64,000 bases of DNA from an uncultured Devosia sp. (GTDB lineage: Bacteria; Pseudomonadota; Alphaproteobacteria; Rhizobiales; Devosiaceae). The stretch spans positions 1,122,001 through 1,186,000 of the forward strand of contig NZ_CAUQDV010000001.1 in NCBI RefSeq assembly GCF_963517015.1, written 5' to 3'. Shown in pieces: positions 26,330 through 35,022 of the stretch. Positions within the stretch are counted from its first letter, which is position 1, and each line of letters opens with the position of its first letter. A program made the translations under genes and the position numbers. The notes under the pieces are model-generated. The model saw nothing but the letters and a program-made list of their open reading frames with translations, did not search any database and was not told where the DNA came from.

Positions 26330-28143
26330 GGCGCAACCGGCAGGCTGAGAGTGAAGGAGGCGCCACCGAGCAGCGGCGCATCGGCTGAGAGCGTGCCGGA
26401 GAATTTGGTGGCCAACTCCTGGCTGATGACCAGGCCAAGTCCGAGACCCTTGGGCTTGTTGGTGTTGAAGGGGACGAACATTTTTTCGAGGATGCCGGGC
26501 GGAATGCCGGGGCCATTGTCGGAAACGGTCAGTGCCGCCATGCCTGCGGTGCGGGCGAGGTCGATCTCGATCACCGGCTGGGGTGTTTCGGCGAGGGCCT
26601 CGATGGCGTTCTGCACCAGGTTGACGATGATCTGTTCGAGCCCGATGCGGTCGGCCAGCACAGGCACGGGCCTGTCCGCGGGGGTGAACAGCACTTCGAT
26701 GCCATTGCGGGCAAGGCGATGGCGCAGCATGGCGAGGGCGGCTTCGACGGCTTCAACCAGATCCACCGGTTCGACGCTGGTGCCGCCCTTGCGGGCAAAG
26801 GTGCGGAACTGTTCGGTGATGGCGGCGATGCGCTCGGTCAGCGCGGTGATCGAGCCCAGATTGGTGTCGACTGCTGCCAGATCCTGCTTATCGGCCAGGA
26901 CGCGGCCGTTTTCGGCATAGGCGCGGATGGCGCCGAGCGGCTGGTTGATCTCGTGCGCGACGCCGGCGGCGATCTGGCCGAGGACGGCGAGACGGTTGGA
27001 CTGAGCGAGGTCGTCACGCAGGCGGCCGGCCTTGGCCTCGGCCTGCTGGCGATCATCCAGTGCCTGGACGAGATCACGGGTCCGGGCGGCGACGGCCAGT
27101 TCGAGCCGGGCGCTTTCGGCCTGCATGCGAGCCTGCGCCTGACGATTGCGCTGCAGATAGGCAAGAAGCAAGGCGGCGCCGGTTGCTACGACGAGCAGGG
27201 ATAATAGCCCCACCGCGCGCGCTGAGCTGATGGCAGTTGCCCGGGTTTCGGCGACGGGAGAGAAGGCGAAGAGCGTCCAGTCGGTGCCCGGCACGTCGGC
27301 CGCGGTGCGGATGGCTTCGACATCGCGCCGCGCGCTAGGCAGCGTGACCGCTACCAGCTCGCCACTGCCAGCCTGTCCGGTGACCGTCACCGGCAGCGGG
27401 ATCAGCGGCGCTTCGCCAAACTGCAGGCTGTCGCGCAGGGTGGCGGTCTCGCCGGGGGAGAGGGCGCGCTGCACGTAAAATTGCCAGGGCGCAACGCTGG
27501 AGAGGATGACGACGCCGCGGCTGTCCATGACGTAGGTGTCGCTGGCTTCGGCGCCCCACATCGTCTCGAAGGCGTCGAATTCGAGCTTCACCACAGCGAC
27601 GCCAAGCGGGCCATCGGGCCCAAGGATGCGCTCGGCGATATAGAGGCCGGGCTGCCGGCTGACCGAGCCGAGGGCAAAGAGCTGGCCGGTGCCGGTGGCC
27701 ATGGCGTCGTTGAAATAGGCGCGGAAATTGTAGTCGTTGCCGACGAAGCTTTTCTCTTCCCGGAAATTGCTGGAGGCTACCGCAATGCCATCGGTATTGA
27801 TGATGTAGATGACGTTGGCGCCGGCGCCTGCATTGAGCGTCTCGAGCTTTTCATTGAGCCGACCAAGGGCGGCATAGTCGGGCGCGGCGAGCGTGGTGAT
27901 GACATCGGCGTCGCGGGCGATGACGAAGCGCACGGCGCGCTGCTTGTCGAGCGCGGAGGTCAGCGCCGAGACCTGGAGATTGGCGGCGGCGCGCAGCCGG
28001 GCCAGCAGCGCAGCATCGGCCTGACTTGACGCATAGCGATCAGCCCCGACGACCAGCAGCACGCCCAGCGCAAGGCAGAGCGCAGCCAGGATCAGCCAAG
28101 GGCGTCGCTGTCCGCCGAGAAGGGTTCGCAGGAAGGTCGTCAT
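26326..28143 (-). CDS. dctB: C4-dicarboxylate sensor histidine kinase
   Basis: DctB senses dicarboxylates such as succinate in the periplasm and phosphorylates DctD. The 605-residue protein has a membrane helix at about 17-35, a large periplasmic double-PAS sensor (to about residue 300), a second helix and a short coiled coil. The kinase core follows, with H-box GVAHEINQPLGAIRAYAENG, N-box NLVQNAIEAL and G-boxes NGPGIPP and GLGLGLVI. The gene overlaps dctD (ATGA). One DctD palindrome lies only 9 bases upstream of its start codon, so dctBD may be autoregulated. Confidence 0.95.
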   Translation of the reverse strand: MTTFLRTLLGGQRRPWLILAALCLALGVLLVVGADRYASSQADAALLARLRAAANLQVSALTSALDKQRAVRFVIARDADVITTLAAPDYAALGRLNEKLETLNAGAGANVIYIINTDGIAVASSNFREEKSFVGNDYNFRAYFNDAMATGTGQLFALGSVSRQPGLYIAERILGPDGPLGVAVVKLEFDAFETMWGAEASDTYVMDSRGVVILSSVAPWQFYVQRALSPGETATLRDSLQFGEAPLIPLPVTVTGQAGSGELVAVTLPSARRDVEAIRTAADVPGTDWTLFAFSPVAETRATAISSARAVGLLSLLVVATGAALLLAYLQRNRQAQARMQAESARLELAVAARTRDLVQALDDRQQAEAKAGRLRDDLAQSNRLAVLGQIAAGVAHEINQPLGAIRAYAENGRVLADKQDLAAVDTNLGSITALTERIAAITEQFRTFARKGGTSVEPVDLVEAVEAALAMLRHRLARNGIEVLFTPADRPVPVLADRIGLEQIIVNLVQNAIEALAETPQPVIEIDLARTAGMAALTVSDNGPGIPPGILEKMFVPFNTNKPKGLGLGLVISQELATKFSGTLSADAPLLGGASFTLSLPVAP

Positions 28144-28152
28144 TCCAGATTT

Positions 28153-28170
28153 TGTGCGGATTTGCGCACA
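28153..28170 (+). promoter_or_regulatory. DctD binding site 1
   Basis: TGTGCG-GATTTG-CGCACA is an 18-bp palindrome, close to the known DctD upstream activating sequence of Sinorhizobium (TGTGCG...CGCACA). It lies about 107 bases upstream of the dctA -24 element. Confidence 0.85.
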
Positions 28171-28184
28171 ATTAGCAAGTCACA

Positions 28185-28202
28185 TGTGTGGTTGAACGCA
28201 CA
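28185..28202 (+). promoter_or_regulatory. DctD binding site 2
   Basis: TGTGTG-GTTGAA-CGCACA is a second, slightly imperfect copy. Its centre is 32 bases from that of site 1, about three helical turns, so both face the same side of the DNA. Confidence 0.78.
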
Positions 28203-28276
28203 AGTCGCAATGCATTTGAAACGCATGCGGCGAAATTGCGGCGCAGATTCAGTGCCCTAGCTTGGCCGGCCTGATG

Positions 28277-28292
28277 TGGCACAGCCCTTGCA
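28277..28292 (+). promoter_or_regulatory. Sigma-54 (-24/-12) promoter of dctA
   Basis: TGGCAC-AGCCC-TTGCA matches the sigma-54 consensus, with ten bases between the GG and GC elements. It sits 59 bases before the dctA start codon and downstream of two DctD sites. Confidence 0.93.
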
Positions 28293-28350
28293 ATTCACGG
28301 CCCCAGAGGCAGCGGCATCCAACGCTGCCGAATAATCGGGGAGTGAGACC

Positions 28351-29688
28351 TTGTTGGTTCCGCAGACGGCCGGTGCACCGGCCCAGAAAATTCCGCTCTA
28401 CAAGCACCTCTATGTGCAGGTGATTGTCGCCATCATCATCGGCATTGCGCTGGGCCATTTCTGGCCGGCCATCGGCACCGAGATGAAGCCGCTGGGCGAT
28501 GCCTTCATCAAGCTGGTGAAGATGATCATCGCGCCTGTCATCTTCCTGACCGTCGCCACCGGCATTGCCGGCATGAGCGACCTGGGCAAGGTGGGCAAGG
28601 TCGTCGGCAAGGCGATGATCTATTTCCTGACCTTTTCGACCCTGGCGCTGATCGTCGGCCTGATCGTGGCCAATGTGGTCCAGCCCGGCGCCGGCCTCAA
28701 TATCGATCCGGCGACGCTCGACCAGTCGGCAGTGCAGGGCTATGCCGATCAGGCGCATGAGACGACCATCATCGGTTTCCTGATGTCGATCATCCCCGCG
28801 ACCATGGTCAGCGCCCTGGCCGAGGGCAATATCCTCCAGGTTCTGTTCATCGCGGTGCTGTTCGGCATTGCGCTGTCGTCGGTGGGTGAGCGCGGCAAGC
28901 CGGTACTGGACTTCTTCCAGGCGGTCATGGCGCCCGTCTTCAAGATTGTCTCCATGCTGATGAAGTTCGCCCCGATCGGTGCCTTTGGCGCCATGGCCTT
29001 CACTATCGGCCGCTATGGCATCGGCTCGATCGCCAACCTGGCGCTGCTGGTCGGCACGTTCTATGCCACGGCCTTCTTCTTCGTCGCGGTGATCCTGGGC
29101 GCTGTCGCCAAGTACAATGGCTTCTCGATCTTCGCGCTGATCCGCTATATCCGCGAGGAGCTGCTACTGGTGCTGGGCACGTCTTCCTCGGAAGCGGCGC
29201 TGCCGACGCTGATGCAGAAGATGGAAGCCGCCGGCGCCAAGAAGTCGGTGGTGGGCCTCGTCATTCCGACCGGCTATTCCTTCAATCTCGATGGCACCAA
29301 TATCTACATGACCATGGCCGCGCTGTTCATCGCGCAGGCGACGGGCATCGAGCTGTCGCTCTGGGAACAGATCGTGCTGCTGCTGGTTGCGATGCTGAGC
29401 TCCAAGGGCGCGGCAGGCATCACCGGTGCCGGCTTCATTACTCTGGCGGCGACGCTGTCGGTTGTGCCCTCCGTGCCGATCGCCGGCATGGCGCTGATCC
29501 TAGGCATCGACCGTTTCATGTCGGAATGCCGGGCGCTGACCAATCTCGTCGGCAATGCCGTCGCCTGTCTCGTCGTTGCCCGCTGGGAAGGCGAGCTGGA
29601 CGAAGAGCAGATGCGTGCTGCGCTGAGCGGCAATGCGCCCAAGGCGCCGGTGGTCGACGGCGACATGCGGCCGCAACCGGCAGAATAA
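28351..29688 (+). CDS. dctA: C4-dicarboxylate transport protein
   Basis: DctA is a sodium- or proton-coupled symporter of succinate, fumarate and malate in the inner membrane. The 445-residue product has the glutamate-transporter-family fold. The first helices contain YVQVIVAIIIGIALGHFWP, hairpin 1 has the serine-rich SSSEAALPTLM, and the substrate site SFNLDGTNIYMTMAALFIAQ and DRFMSECRALTNLVGNAVA complete it. The start is TTG at 28351 behind GGGGAG. It is driven by the sigma-54 promoter upstream and controlled by the divergent dctBD. Confidence 0.97.
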   Translation: MLVPQTAGAPAQKIPLYKHLYVQVIVAIIIGIALGHFWPAIGTEMKPLGDAFIKLVKMIIAPVIFLTVATGIAGMSDLGKVGKVVGKAMIYFLTFSTLALIVGLIVANVVQPGAGLNIDPATLDQSAVQGYADQAHETTIIGFLMSIIPATMVSALAEGNILQVLFIAVLFGIALSSVGERGKPVLDFFQAVMAPVFKIVSMLMKFAPIGAFGAMAFTIGRYGIGSIANLALLVGTFYATAFFFVAVILGAVAKYNGFSIFALIRYIREELLLVLGTSSSEAALPTLMQKMEAAGAKKSVVGLVIPTGYSFNLDGTNIYMTMAALFIAQATGIELSLWEQIVLLLVAMLSSKGAAGITGAGFITLAATLSVVPSVPIAGMALILGIDRFMSECRALTNLVGNAVACLVVARWEGELDEEQMRAALSGNAPKAPVVDGDMRPQPAE

Positions 29689-29695
29689 TCGAGAC

Positions 29696-29726
29696 ACGGC
29701 GGGCCCCTTCGGACCCGCCGTTTTCA
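29696..29726 (+). terminator. Rho-independent terminator of dctA
   Basis: ACGGCGGG and CCCGCCGT (29696-29703 and 29714-29721) form an 8-bp stem followed by TTTC on the plus strand, just after the dctA stop. The convergent hybrid-kinase gene ends 3 bases beyond it. Confidence 0.8.
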
Positions 29727-29728
29727 TT

Positions 29729-31771
29729 CTAGCCCCTGGTGATCAGGCTTTTGACGCGCTTGGCGAAGGCGTCCATCTGGAAGGGCTTGGTCATGACATG
29801 CATGCCAGCGTCGAGATGGCCGTGGTTGAGCACGGCATTTTCCGCATAGCCGGTGATGAACAGCACTTCGAGGCCCGGACGCGAGACGCGGGCCGCGTCG
29901 GCGACCTGACGGCCGTTGATGCCGCCGGGCAGGCCAACATCGGTAATCAGCAGGCTGATCGGCGTGTCCGAGTTGAGAATGCGGAGCGCCGTGGGTCCGT
30001 CGGCCGCCGCCAGCACGTGATAGCCCAGGTCCTGCAGTTCCTCGACAGCCAGCATGCGGATCAGGGCCTCGTCATCGACGACGAGCACCGTCTCGCTGTC
30101 TTCGGCACGCGGGGGATTGGCATCGGGCATGGACATGGGTTCGTCCGCCAGTGCCTCGCCGGCGTGGCGGGGCAGGTAGATGCAGATCATCGTGCCGCTG
30201 TCGATTTCCGAATAGATGCGCGCCGCGCCCCCGGATTGACCGGCAAAGCCATAGACCATGGACAGGCCAAGCCCCGTGCCCTGGCCGATGGGCTTGGTGG
30301 TGAAGAAGGGGTCAAAGGCCCGGCTCACCACTTCGGGCGACATGCCGGTGCCCGTGTCGGAAACGCAGAGCGAGATATACTGCCCGGGCTCGATGCCGCG
30401 CTGGCGTGCAGCGCGTTCGTCCATCCAGCGGTTCGAGGTCTCGATGGTCAGCTTGCCGCCATCGGGCATTGCGTCGCGGGCGTTGATGCAGAGATTGAGC
30501 AGGGCGTTTTCGAGCTGCCCGGCGTCGGCAAACGTGGTCCAAAGACCGGCCGCGCCGGCCATTTCAACTTCGATCGCCGGCCCGACGCTGCGGGTGATGA
30601 AATCGAGCATGCCATTGACCAGGCTATTGGCATTGAGCGGCTTGGGGTCGAGGGTCTGGCGACGTGAAAAGGCCAGCAGGCGTTGGGTGAGGCTTGCGGC
30701 ACGGCGCGAGGCCGACATGGCGCCATTGAGATAGCGGTCCAATTCGCCGACGCGGCCTTGGGCGAGGCGGGTGGACATAACTTCGAGGCTGCCGCTGATG
30801 CCGGCGAGGATATTGTTGAAGTCATGGGCGAGCCCACCGGTCAGCTGGCCAACGGCCTCCATCTTTTGCGCCTGGCGCAGGGATTCCTCGGCCGCCATCA
30901 GTTCGCCGGTGCGCTCGGCCACCTGCTGTTCGAGGGTAGCGTTGAGTTCAGCCAAGGCAATTTCGGCCTGGCGCCGGGCGGTGATGTCCTGAAAGATTAC
31001 CGCGACATGCTTTTGGCTGGCCGGTCCGATACGGATGGCCGCCAGATCGAGATAGCGACCGGTGGCGACCAGTTCCTGCTGAAAGCGGATGGGTTCGCCA
31101 GTACGCAACACGGCGCCATAGCGGGCGACCCAGGCGTCGGCTTCGTCACCAACCATTTCGCGCAGCTTCTGGCCGACCACATTGGGAATGCCGGCATGGC
31201 GGGCATAGGCGTCATTGGCCTGGACATGGATATAGTCGCTGTTCGGACCATGCGGGCCGTCGAAGAATTCGATGATGCAGAAGCCTTCGTCGATGGCGTC
31301 GAACAGACCCTTGTAGAGCGCCTCGCTTTCGCGGCGCTCGCGCTCGGCGAGCTTGCGGGTGGTGACATCGGCACCCTCGACGAAGATGGCGTTCACTTCG
31401 CCGTCGGGCCCGCGCAGCGGCTGATAGACGAAGTCCAGAAAATGCTCGGTGACCGGTGCGTCGGGAGATGCGCGCAGGGCGATCGGCGCGCCCTCGGCCG
31501 TGTAGGGCACGCCCGTGCGATAGACGCGGTCGAGAATGTCGACAAAGCCCTGCGCCGCAGCATCGGGCAGGACTTCTGCCACGGTCATGCCAATGACCTC
31601 GCGGCCACCGACCAGCTTGCGATAGCTCGGATTGGCCAGCTCGAAGCGATGCTCGGGCCCGCGCAGCAGCGCCATGAAAGTGGGGGCCTGCTCGAACATC
31701 TGTTGCAGGAGGAGCGTGACGCTGGCTTCGCTATGCACTTGGCAAATCCCGGAAAATGGCTTGGCCAGCAA
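29729..31771 (-). CDS. Hybrid sensor histidine kinase with two PAS domains and a receiver
   Basis: This is a 680-residue protein without clear membrane helices, so probably cytoplasmic. A PAS domain lies at about 20-140 and a second at about 150-275, followed by a coiled coil. The kinase core has H-box GGLAHDFNNILAGISGS, N-box LNLCINARDAMPDGG, and the G-boxes DTGTGM and GTGLGLSMVYG. A C-terminal receiver (about 560-678) has VVDDEALIRM and the phospho-acceptor in LITDVGLPGG. The signal and target are unknown. The start at 31771 has no good ribosome-binding site; a GTG at 31738 is an alternative. Confidence 0.9.
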   Translation of the reverse strand: MLAKPFSGICQVHSEASVTLLLQQMFEQAPTFMALLRGPEHRFELANPSYRKLVGGREVIGMTVAEVLPDAAAQGFVDILDRVYRTGVPYTAEGAPIALRASPDAPVTEHFLDFVYQPLRGPDGEVNAIFVEGADVTTRKLAERERRESEALYKGLFDAIDEGFCIIEFFDGPHGPNSDYIHVQANDAYARHAGIPNVVGQKLREMVGDEADAWVARYGAVLRTGEPIRFQQELVATGRYLDLAAIRIGPASQKHVAVIFQDITARRQAEIALAELNATLEQQVAERTGELMAAEESLRQAQKMEAVGQLTGGLAHDFNNILAGISGSLEVMSTRLAQGRVGELDRYLNGAMSASRRAASLTQRLLAFSRRQTLDPKPLNANSLVNGMLDFITRSVGPAIEVEMAGAAGLWTTFADAGQLENALLNLCINARDAMPDGGKLTIETSNRWMDERAARQRGIEPGQYISLCVSDTGTGMSPEVVSRAFDPFFTTKPIGQGTGLGLSMVYGFAGQSGGAARIYSEIDSGTMICIYLPRHAGEALADEPMSMPDANPPRAEDSETVLVVDDEALIRMLAVEELQDLGYHVLAAADGPTALRILNSDTPISLLITDVGLPGGINGRQVADAARVSRPGLEVLFITGYAENAVLNHGHLDAGMHVMTKPFQMDAFAKRVKSLITRG

Positions 31772-31843
31772 CGCATTGATGCGTCTGAGGGTTCAGCGCC
31801 ATCCTGCGACATTTATCCATGGTGGGTAAGGGGCAATCGCGGT

Positions 31844-32530
31844 CTAGCGCGGCCGGGCGCGCAGTTCTGCCAGATAATCGCGCAGCAGGCTCGCCCGTCG
31901 CGGACGGAAGCTGGTGCCCGTGGCTTCGGCGTGGCCGATCCGTTCGAGGCGGAACATGCGGAAGGCCTCGCGCAGGCGGCACCAGGCGAGGAGTGTCAAT
32001 GTATGATCGGAATACATGATGGCGAGCGGTAAAATGGTGCGCTGGCTCACGGCACCCTGCTGGTCGGTGTAGTGGATGGCCAGTGCCTGCTCGTCCCAGC
32101 AGGCCTGGCGCACAAGGGCGATAGAGCTTGGCTCCGGCGGCGCGTCGGGACGATAGACCTGGGAAATGGCGTGGAACAATTGCTGCTCGCGACCGTCGGG
32201 CAGGGTGGCGGCGACCTTGGCGAGAACTGCCGTTGCAGCCTTTGCCAGGGCAGGGTCACCCATGCTGCCGACTTGCGCCATGCCCAGGGCAATGGCTTCG
32301 ATCTCGGTACGGTCGAAGGTCTGGGGCGGCAGGGCATAGTCTTCCACTAGCCGATAGCCGTAGCCCCGCTCCCCTTCGATGCGGGCGCCAGCGGCGCGGA
32401 GGCTGTCGACGTCGCGATAGAGCGAGCGGAGCGAAACATCCATCTCCTCGGCGAGGCGGGCAGCCGTGATCGGCGCGGGCATGACGCGCATGGCTTGCAG
32501 CAGGCGAAACAGACGATCGGAACGGGCCAT
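31844..32530 (-). CDS. YafY-type HTH/WYL-domain transcriptional regulator
   Basis: The product is 228 residues from the ATG at 32530. An N-terminal winged helix (RLFRLLQAMRVMPAPITAARLAEEMDVSLRSLYRDVDSLRAAG) is followed by a WYL-like domain (about residues 135-205, with ALAIHYTDQQG and ILPLAIMYSDHTLTLLAWCRLR). These regulators often bind nucleic-acid ligands or sense DNA damage, but many control an adjacent gene. It is divergent from the VOC-protein gene, with 74 bases between the start codons, so local control is likely. Confidence 0.9.
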   Translation of the reverse strand: MARSDRLFRLLQAMRVMPAPITAARLAEEMDVSLRSLYRDVDSLRAAGARIEGERGYGYRLVEDYALPPQTFDRTEIEAIALGMAQVGSMGDPALAKAATAVLAKVAATLPDGREQQLFHAISQVYRPDAPPEPSSIALVRQACWDEQALAIHYTDQQGAVSQRTILPLAIMYSDHTLTLLAWCRLREAFRMFRLERIGHAEATGTSFRPRRASLLRDYLAELRARPR

Positions 32531-32604
32531 GGGCAACTGTCGGAAACTGGCAGTTGGGCCGGTTTATATCAGGGGCATACGGCAAGCAACAAGGAGCCTT
32601 AGCC

Positions 32605-33021
32605 ATGACGATCAAGACCACTGCCCATCTCAACTTTCGCGGCGAGGCAAAGGCCGCACTCGAGTTTTATCAGAGCGTTTTTGGCGGCGAGATCATGCTG
32701 CTGAGCTATCGAGACGCCCATGCCGTGCAGGCGCCGGAGGAAGCCGACCAGATTATGTGGGGACAGGTCGAGTCCGCCGATGGCTTTCGCGTGATGGCTT
32801 ATGACGTGCCGTCGCGCATGGACCATGACGCCGGCACGATCCCGATGTTCATGTCGGTGCGTGGCGATGATGCAGATGCGGTCAACGGCTATTGGGAAAA
32901 GCTGTGCCTCGGCGGCACGGTGATCCAGCCGATCGGCCCGGCCGGCTGGTCACCGCTCTATGGCATGGTTCGCGACAAGTTCGGCGTCACCTGGGTGATG
33001 GACCTCACCGTCGCCCGATAG
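32605..33021 (+). CDS. VOC/PhnB-like glyoxalase-fold protein
   Basis: This is a 138-residue protein of the vicinal oxygen chelate fold. HLNFRGEAKAALEFYQSVFGGEI at the start and DKFGVTWVMDL at the end are hallmarks of the PhnB/YjdN subgroup, whose members have no settled activity. The ATG at 32605 is preceded by AAGGAG and was chosen over 32554. It is divergent from a YafY-type regulator, a pairing I know from several proteobacteria. It is probably cytoplasmic. Confidence 0.9.
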   Translation: MTIKTTAHLNFRGEAKAALEFYQSVFGGEIMLLSYRDAHAVQAPEEADQIMWGQVESADGFRVMAYDVPSRMDHDAGTIPMFMSVRGDDADAVNGYWEKLCLGGTVIQPIGPAGWSPLYGMVRDKFGVTWVMDLTVAR

Positions 33022-33028
33022 GGAGATG

Positions 33029-33052
33029 GCCCTGACGCCTCGGCGTCAGGGC
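33029..33052. terminator. Inverted repeat between convergent genes
   Basis: GCCCTGACGCC and GGCGTCAGGGC form a perfect 11-bp stem with a 2-base apparent loop between the VOC gene and the end of the PRC-barrel gene. There is no clear T-tract on either side. Confidence 0.5.
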
Positions 33053-33990
33053 AGGATCACCATGCGCTGGGCCGCGCGATCGGCATCATAGGTCATTGGG
33101 TCGTATTCGACCTGCTCTTCGAGCTGTTCGCGGCTGGCATTGATGAAGAGATAGCGATTGCCGAAGGTGTCGGCGGAGAAGGAGAGGTTGTCGAAAGCCA
33201 CCGCGACCGGCTTGGCGCCGAGGCCAAGGAAGCCGCCGACGTCGACGATGACCGCATCAAAGCTGCCATCGGGATTGGTGACGATGTTGCCGATCGTGCC
33301 GATCTGCTCATCGTTGAGGCCATAGACGCCAATACCGCGCAGGTCTTCCGCAGACAGGCCCTGTTCGTCGAAATCGGTAAAGCCGGTGCGATCAACGGGA
33401 GTGTTGATGGTGGTGCGCTCCGGCTGGTCAGTGGTCAGGGCCGGATCGATCGGCACGGCATTGGGATCGCCATCGACGAGCTGCTGCTCTTCTTCTTCAG
33501 GCGTCAGGGCGGGTTCGCCAGTCGTCTCCTCGCTATCGCCCCAGATGAAGGCGGGCGCGTCAGTGAGGGTTTCGGCGGTGGTTTCGAGCACCCAGCGTCG
33601 CGAGCCATCTTCGCGCTCGGCCCAGGTCAGCTGGGCGAAATCGACGGCGACATCCTTTTCGCCAACGCCAAGAAATCCGCCCACGCTCAGCACCACGGCG
33701 GAGATGCCCTGGCCAGAGGTGACGACCATGTCGGTGATAATGCCGATTTCCTCGGCGTCATCTGCAGCCGACGAAAACACGGCCTCACCCAGGAGCTTGG
33801 TGACCAAGACATCCTGGCCGCTGGTCGAATAGCCCTGAGAGGTGACGGTGGGCGGGGTCAGGCCGGATTGCTCGAGCTGGGTCGATGTGGTCGGTGCGGG
33901 AGTCGGGACGGGCGCTTGCGCTTCGGCTTGGGCGAAAGCGGGAGATGCCAGCAGCAGGGTGAGGATGGAAACGGAAACAAGGTTGCGCAT
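33046..33990 (-). CDS. Exported protein with two PRC-barrel domains
   Basis: The product is 314 residues. A signal peptide (residues 1-21, cut near AFAQ) is followed by a proline/threonine-rich linker. Two PRC-barrel-like domains come next: the first with SAADDAEEIGIITDMVV and VVLSVGGFLGVGEKDVAVDF, the second with LNDEQIGTIGNIVTNPDGSFDAVIVDVGGFLGLGAKPVAVAF. An acidic insert of about 50 residues separates them. Export suggests a periplasmic or surface location. PRC barrels often bind other proteins, but no function is known for this type. The neighbour upstream is a single-domain paralogue, so a duplication is likely. Confidence 0.88.
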   Translation of the reverse strand: MRNLVSVSILTLLLASPAFAQAEAQAPVPTPAPTTSTQLEQSGLTPPTVTSQGYSTSGQDVLVTKLLGEAVFSSAADDAEEIGIITDMVVTSGQGISAVVLSVGGFLGVGEKDVAVDFAQLTWAEREDGSRRWVLETTAETLTDAPAFIWGDSEETTGEPALTPEEEEQQLVDGDPNAVPIDPALTTDQPERTTINTPVDRTGFTDFDEQGLSAEDLRGIGVYGLNDEQIGTIGNIVTNPDGSFDAVIVDVGGFLGLGAKPVAVAFDNLSFSADTFGNRYLFINASREQLEEQVEYDPMTYDADRAAQRMVILP

Positions 33991-34010
33991 GGCATTCTCC
34001 TGGTCGGACA

Positions 34011-34041
34011 TGAAAAAGGGCTGGCCCGAGGGCCAGCCCTT
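34011..34041 (-). terminator. Rho-independent terminator of the single PRC-barrel gene
   Basis: AAGGGCTGGCCC and GGGCCAGCCCTT (34016-34027 and 34030-34041) form a strong stem followed by TTTTT on the minus strand. It separates the two PRC-barrel genes into different transcripts. Confidence 0.88.
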
Positions 34042-34064
34042 CCAAACAGATAATCCGCGAGGGA

Positions 34065-34715
34065 TTAGTTGGTTGCTGGAGCAGCCGGGGCCATTGCGCC
34101 ACCAGCGGCCGGATCGGCAGGAGCCATTGCACCGCCGTCAGTGGGGGCCATGGCATCGGCCGGAGCGTCAACCGGTTCGTCTTCAGCCCAAACAAAGTCC
34201 GGAGCGGCGGTCAGGGCTTCAGCAGTGGTGGGGAGGACCCAACGCTCGGTGTTATCGGCAGCAAGGGTAAATTCGAGCGAACCGAAATCAACCGCAACGG
34301 CCTTTTCGCCAATGCCGAGGAAGCCACCAACGCCGATCACCACAGCGGTAATCTGGCCATCTTCAGCAAACACCAGGTCGGAAATGTTGCCGATTTCTTC
34401 GGCGTCATCGCCTTCCGAGGAATAGACCGGCTGGCCGATCAGGCGCGAACCGAGGTTGTCGGTGTCAGCGGCGGTATATCCGGCCGACATATCCCAAGGC
34501 TCGTTGACTTCAGTGGTCTGCATGGCGCCGCTATCGACGTCCGAACCGGTGACGGCATCGGTCGAAGCAGGAGCGGCATCCATTGCCGGTGCATCAGTAG
34601 CCGGTGCTGCGGGAGCCTCAGTGGTCGCAGGGGCAGCCGGCGCGGCTTCCTGAGCAATGGCGCCGGTGGAAAGCAGGGCTGCGAGAGCTGTAGTGGCCAA
34701 AAGGGTGCGGATCAT
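34065..34715 (-). CDS. Exported protein with one PRC-barrel domain
   Basis: The product is 216 residues from the ATG at 34715, preceded by GGAG. It has a signal peptide (1-21, cut near AIAQ) and an alanine/proline/threonine-rich stretch of about 50 residues. A PRC-barrel-like domain contains EGDDAEEIGNISDLVFAEDG and VVIGVGGFLGIGEKAVAVDFG, and a low-complexity tail rich in Ala, Pro and Gly follows. The core is clearly related to the first barrel of the neighbouring gene. Such proteins are common and often abundant in Hyphomicrobiales; the function is unknown. A longer frame to 34967 runs through a terminator hairpin and is not credible. Confidence 0.88.
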   Translation of the reverse strand: MIRTLLATTALAALLSTGAIAQEAAPAAPATTEAPAAPATDAPAMDAAPASTDAVTGSDVDSGAMQTTEVNEPWDMSAGYTAADTDNLGSRLIGQPVYSSEGDDAEEIGNISDLVFAEDGQITAVVIGVGGFLGIGEKAVAVDFGSLEFTLAADNTERWVLPTTAEALTAAPDFVWAEDEPVDAPADAMAPTDGGAMAPADPAAGGAMAPAAPATN

Positions 34716-35022
34716 TATAGGCTCCGTTCGTTCGTTCATTGGTTTTGTGAACGGGCCGCATGGTGCAAAACTTGCCGGTAGCGCATCGTGCGGCCCTTGA
34801 TGCTTCACCAACGTGGCGACCCCCCGAGGGTTCCGAACCGATTTCCTCCTGAAATTGAAAAGGCCGGCTCTCGGGTTAGCGAGGCCGGCCTTCTCCGCCT
34901 CCCTGGCGGTTTTATTCCGAAGACACTGCTGCGTTTTGTCGCGCAGTCTCCCCGACATCGCCGACAATAGCGCAGCGCTCGTGGCCGGTCAGGCAAATGC
35001 GACGAACAGGCTTAAGTGCTTG
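34716..35022. other. Intergenic region of 307 bases
   Basis: No gene is visible. It contains the terminator hairpin at 34851-34892 and, nearer the PRC-barrel gene, presumably that gene's promoter, which I could not pick out with confidence. Confidence 0.6.
34851..34892 (-). terminator. Rho-independent terminator downstream of the GNAT gene
   Basis: AAGGCCGGC...GCCGGCCTT with an inner CTCG/CGAG helix (34860-34892) forms a long stem. On the minus strand it is followed by TTTCAATTTC. It lies 130 bases after the acetyltransferase stop and would insulate the PRC-barrel gene. Confidence 0.75.

Noticed and set aside
24833..26920. A 695-codon open frame on the plus strand across dctD and part of dctB
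   Set aside because: It starts inside the AraC gene and runs antisense to dctD and dctB. No recognisable domain or ribosome-binding site is present.
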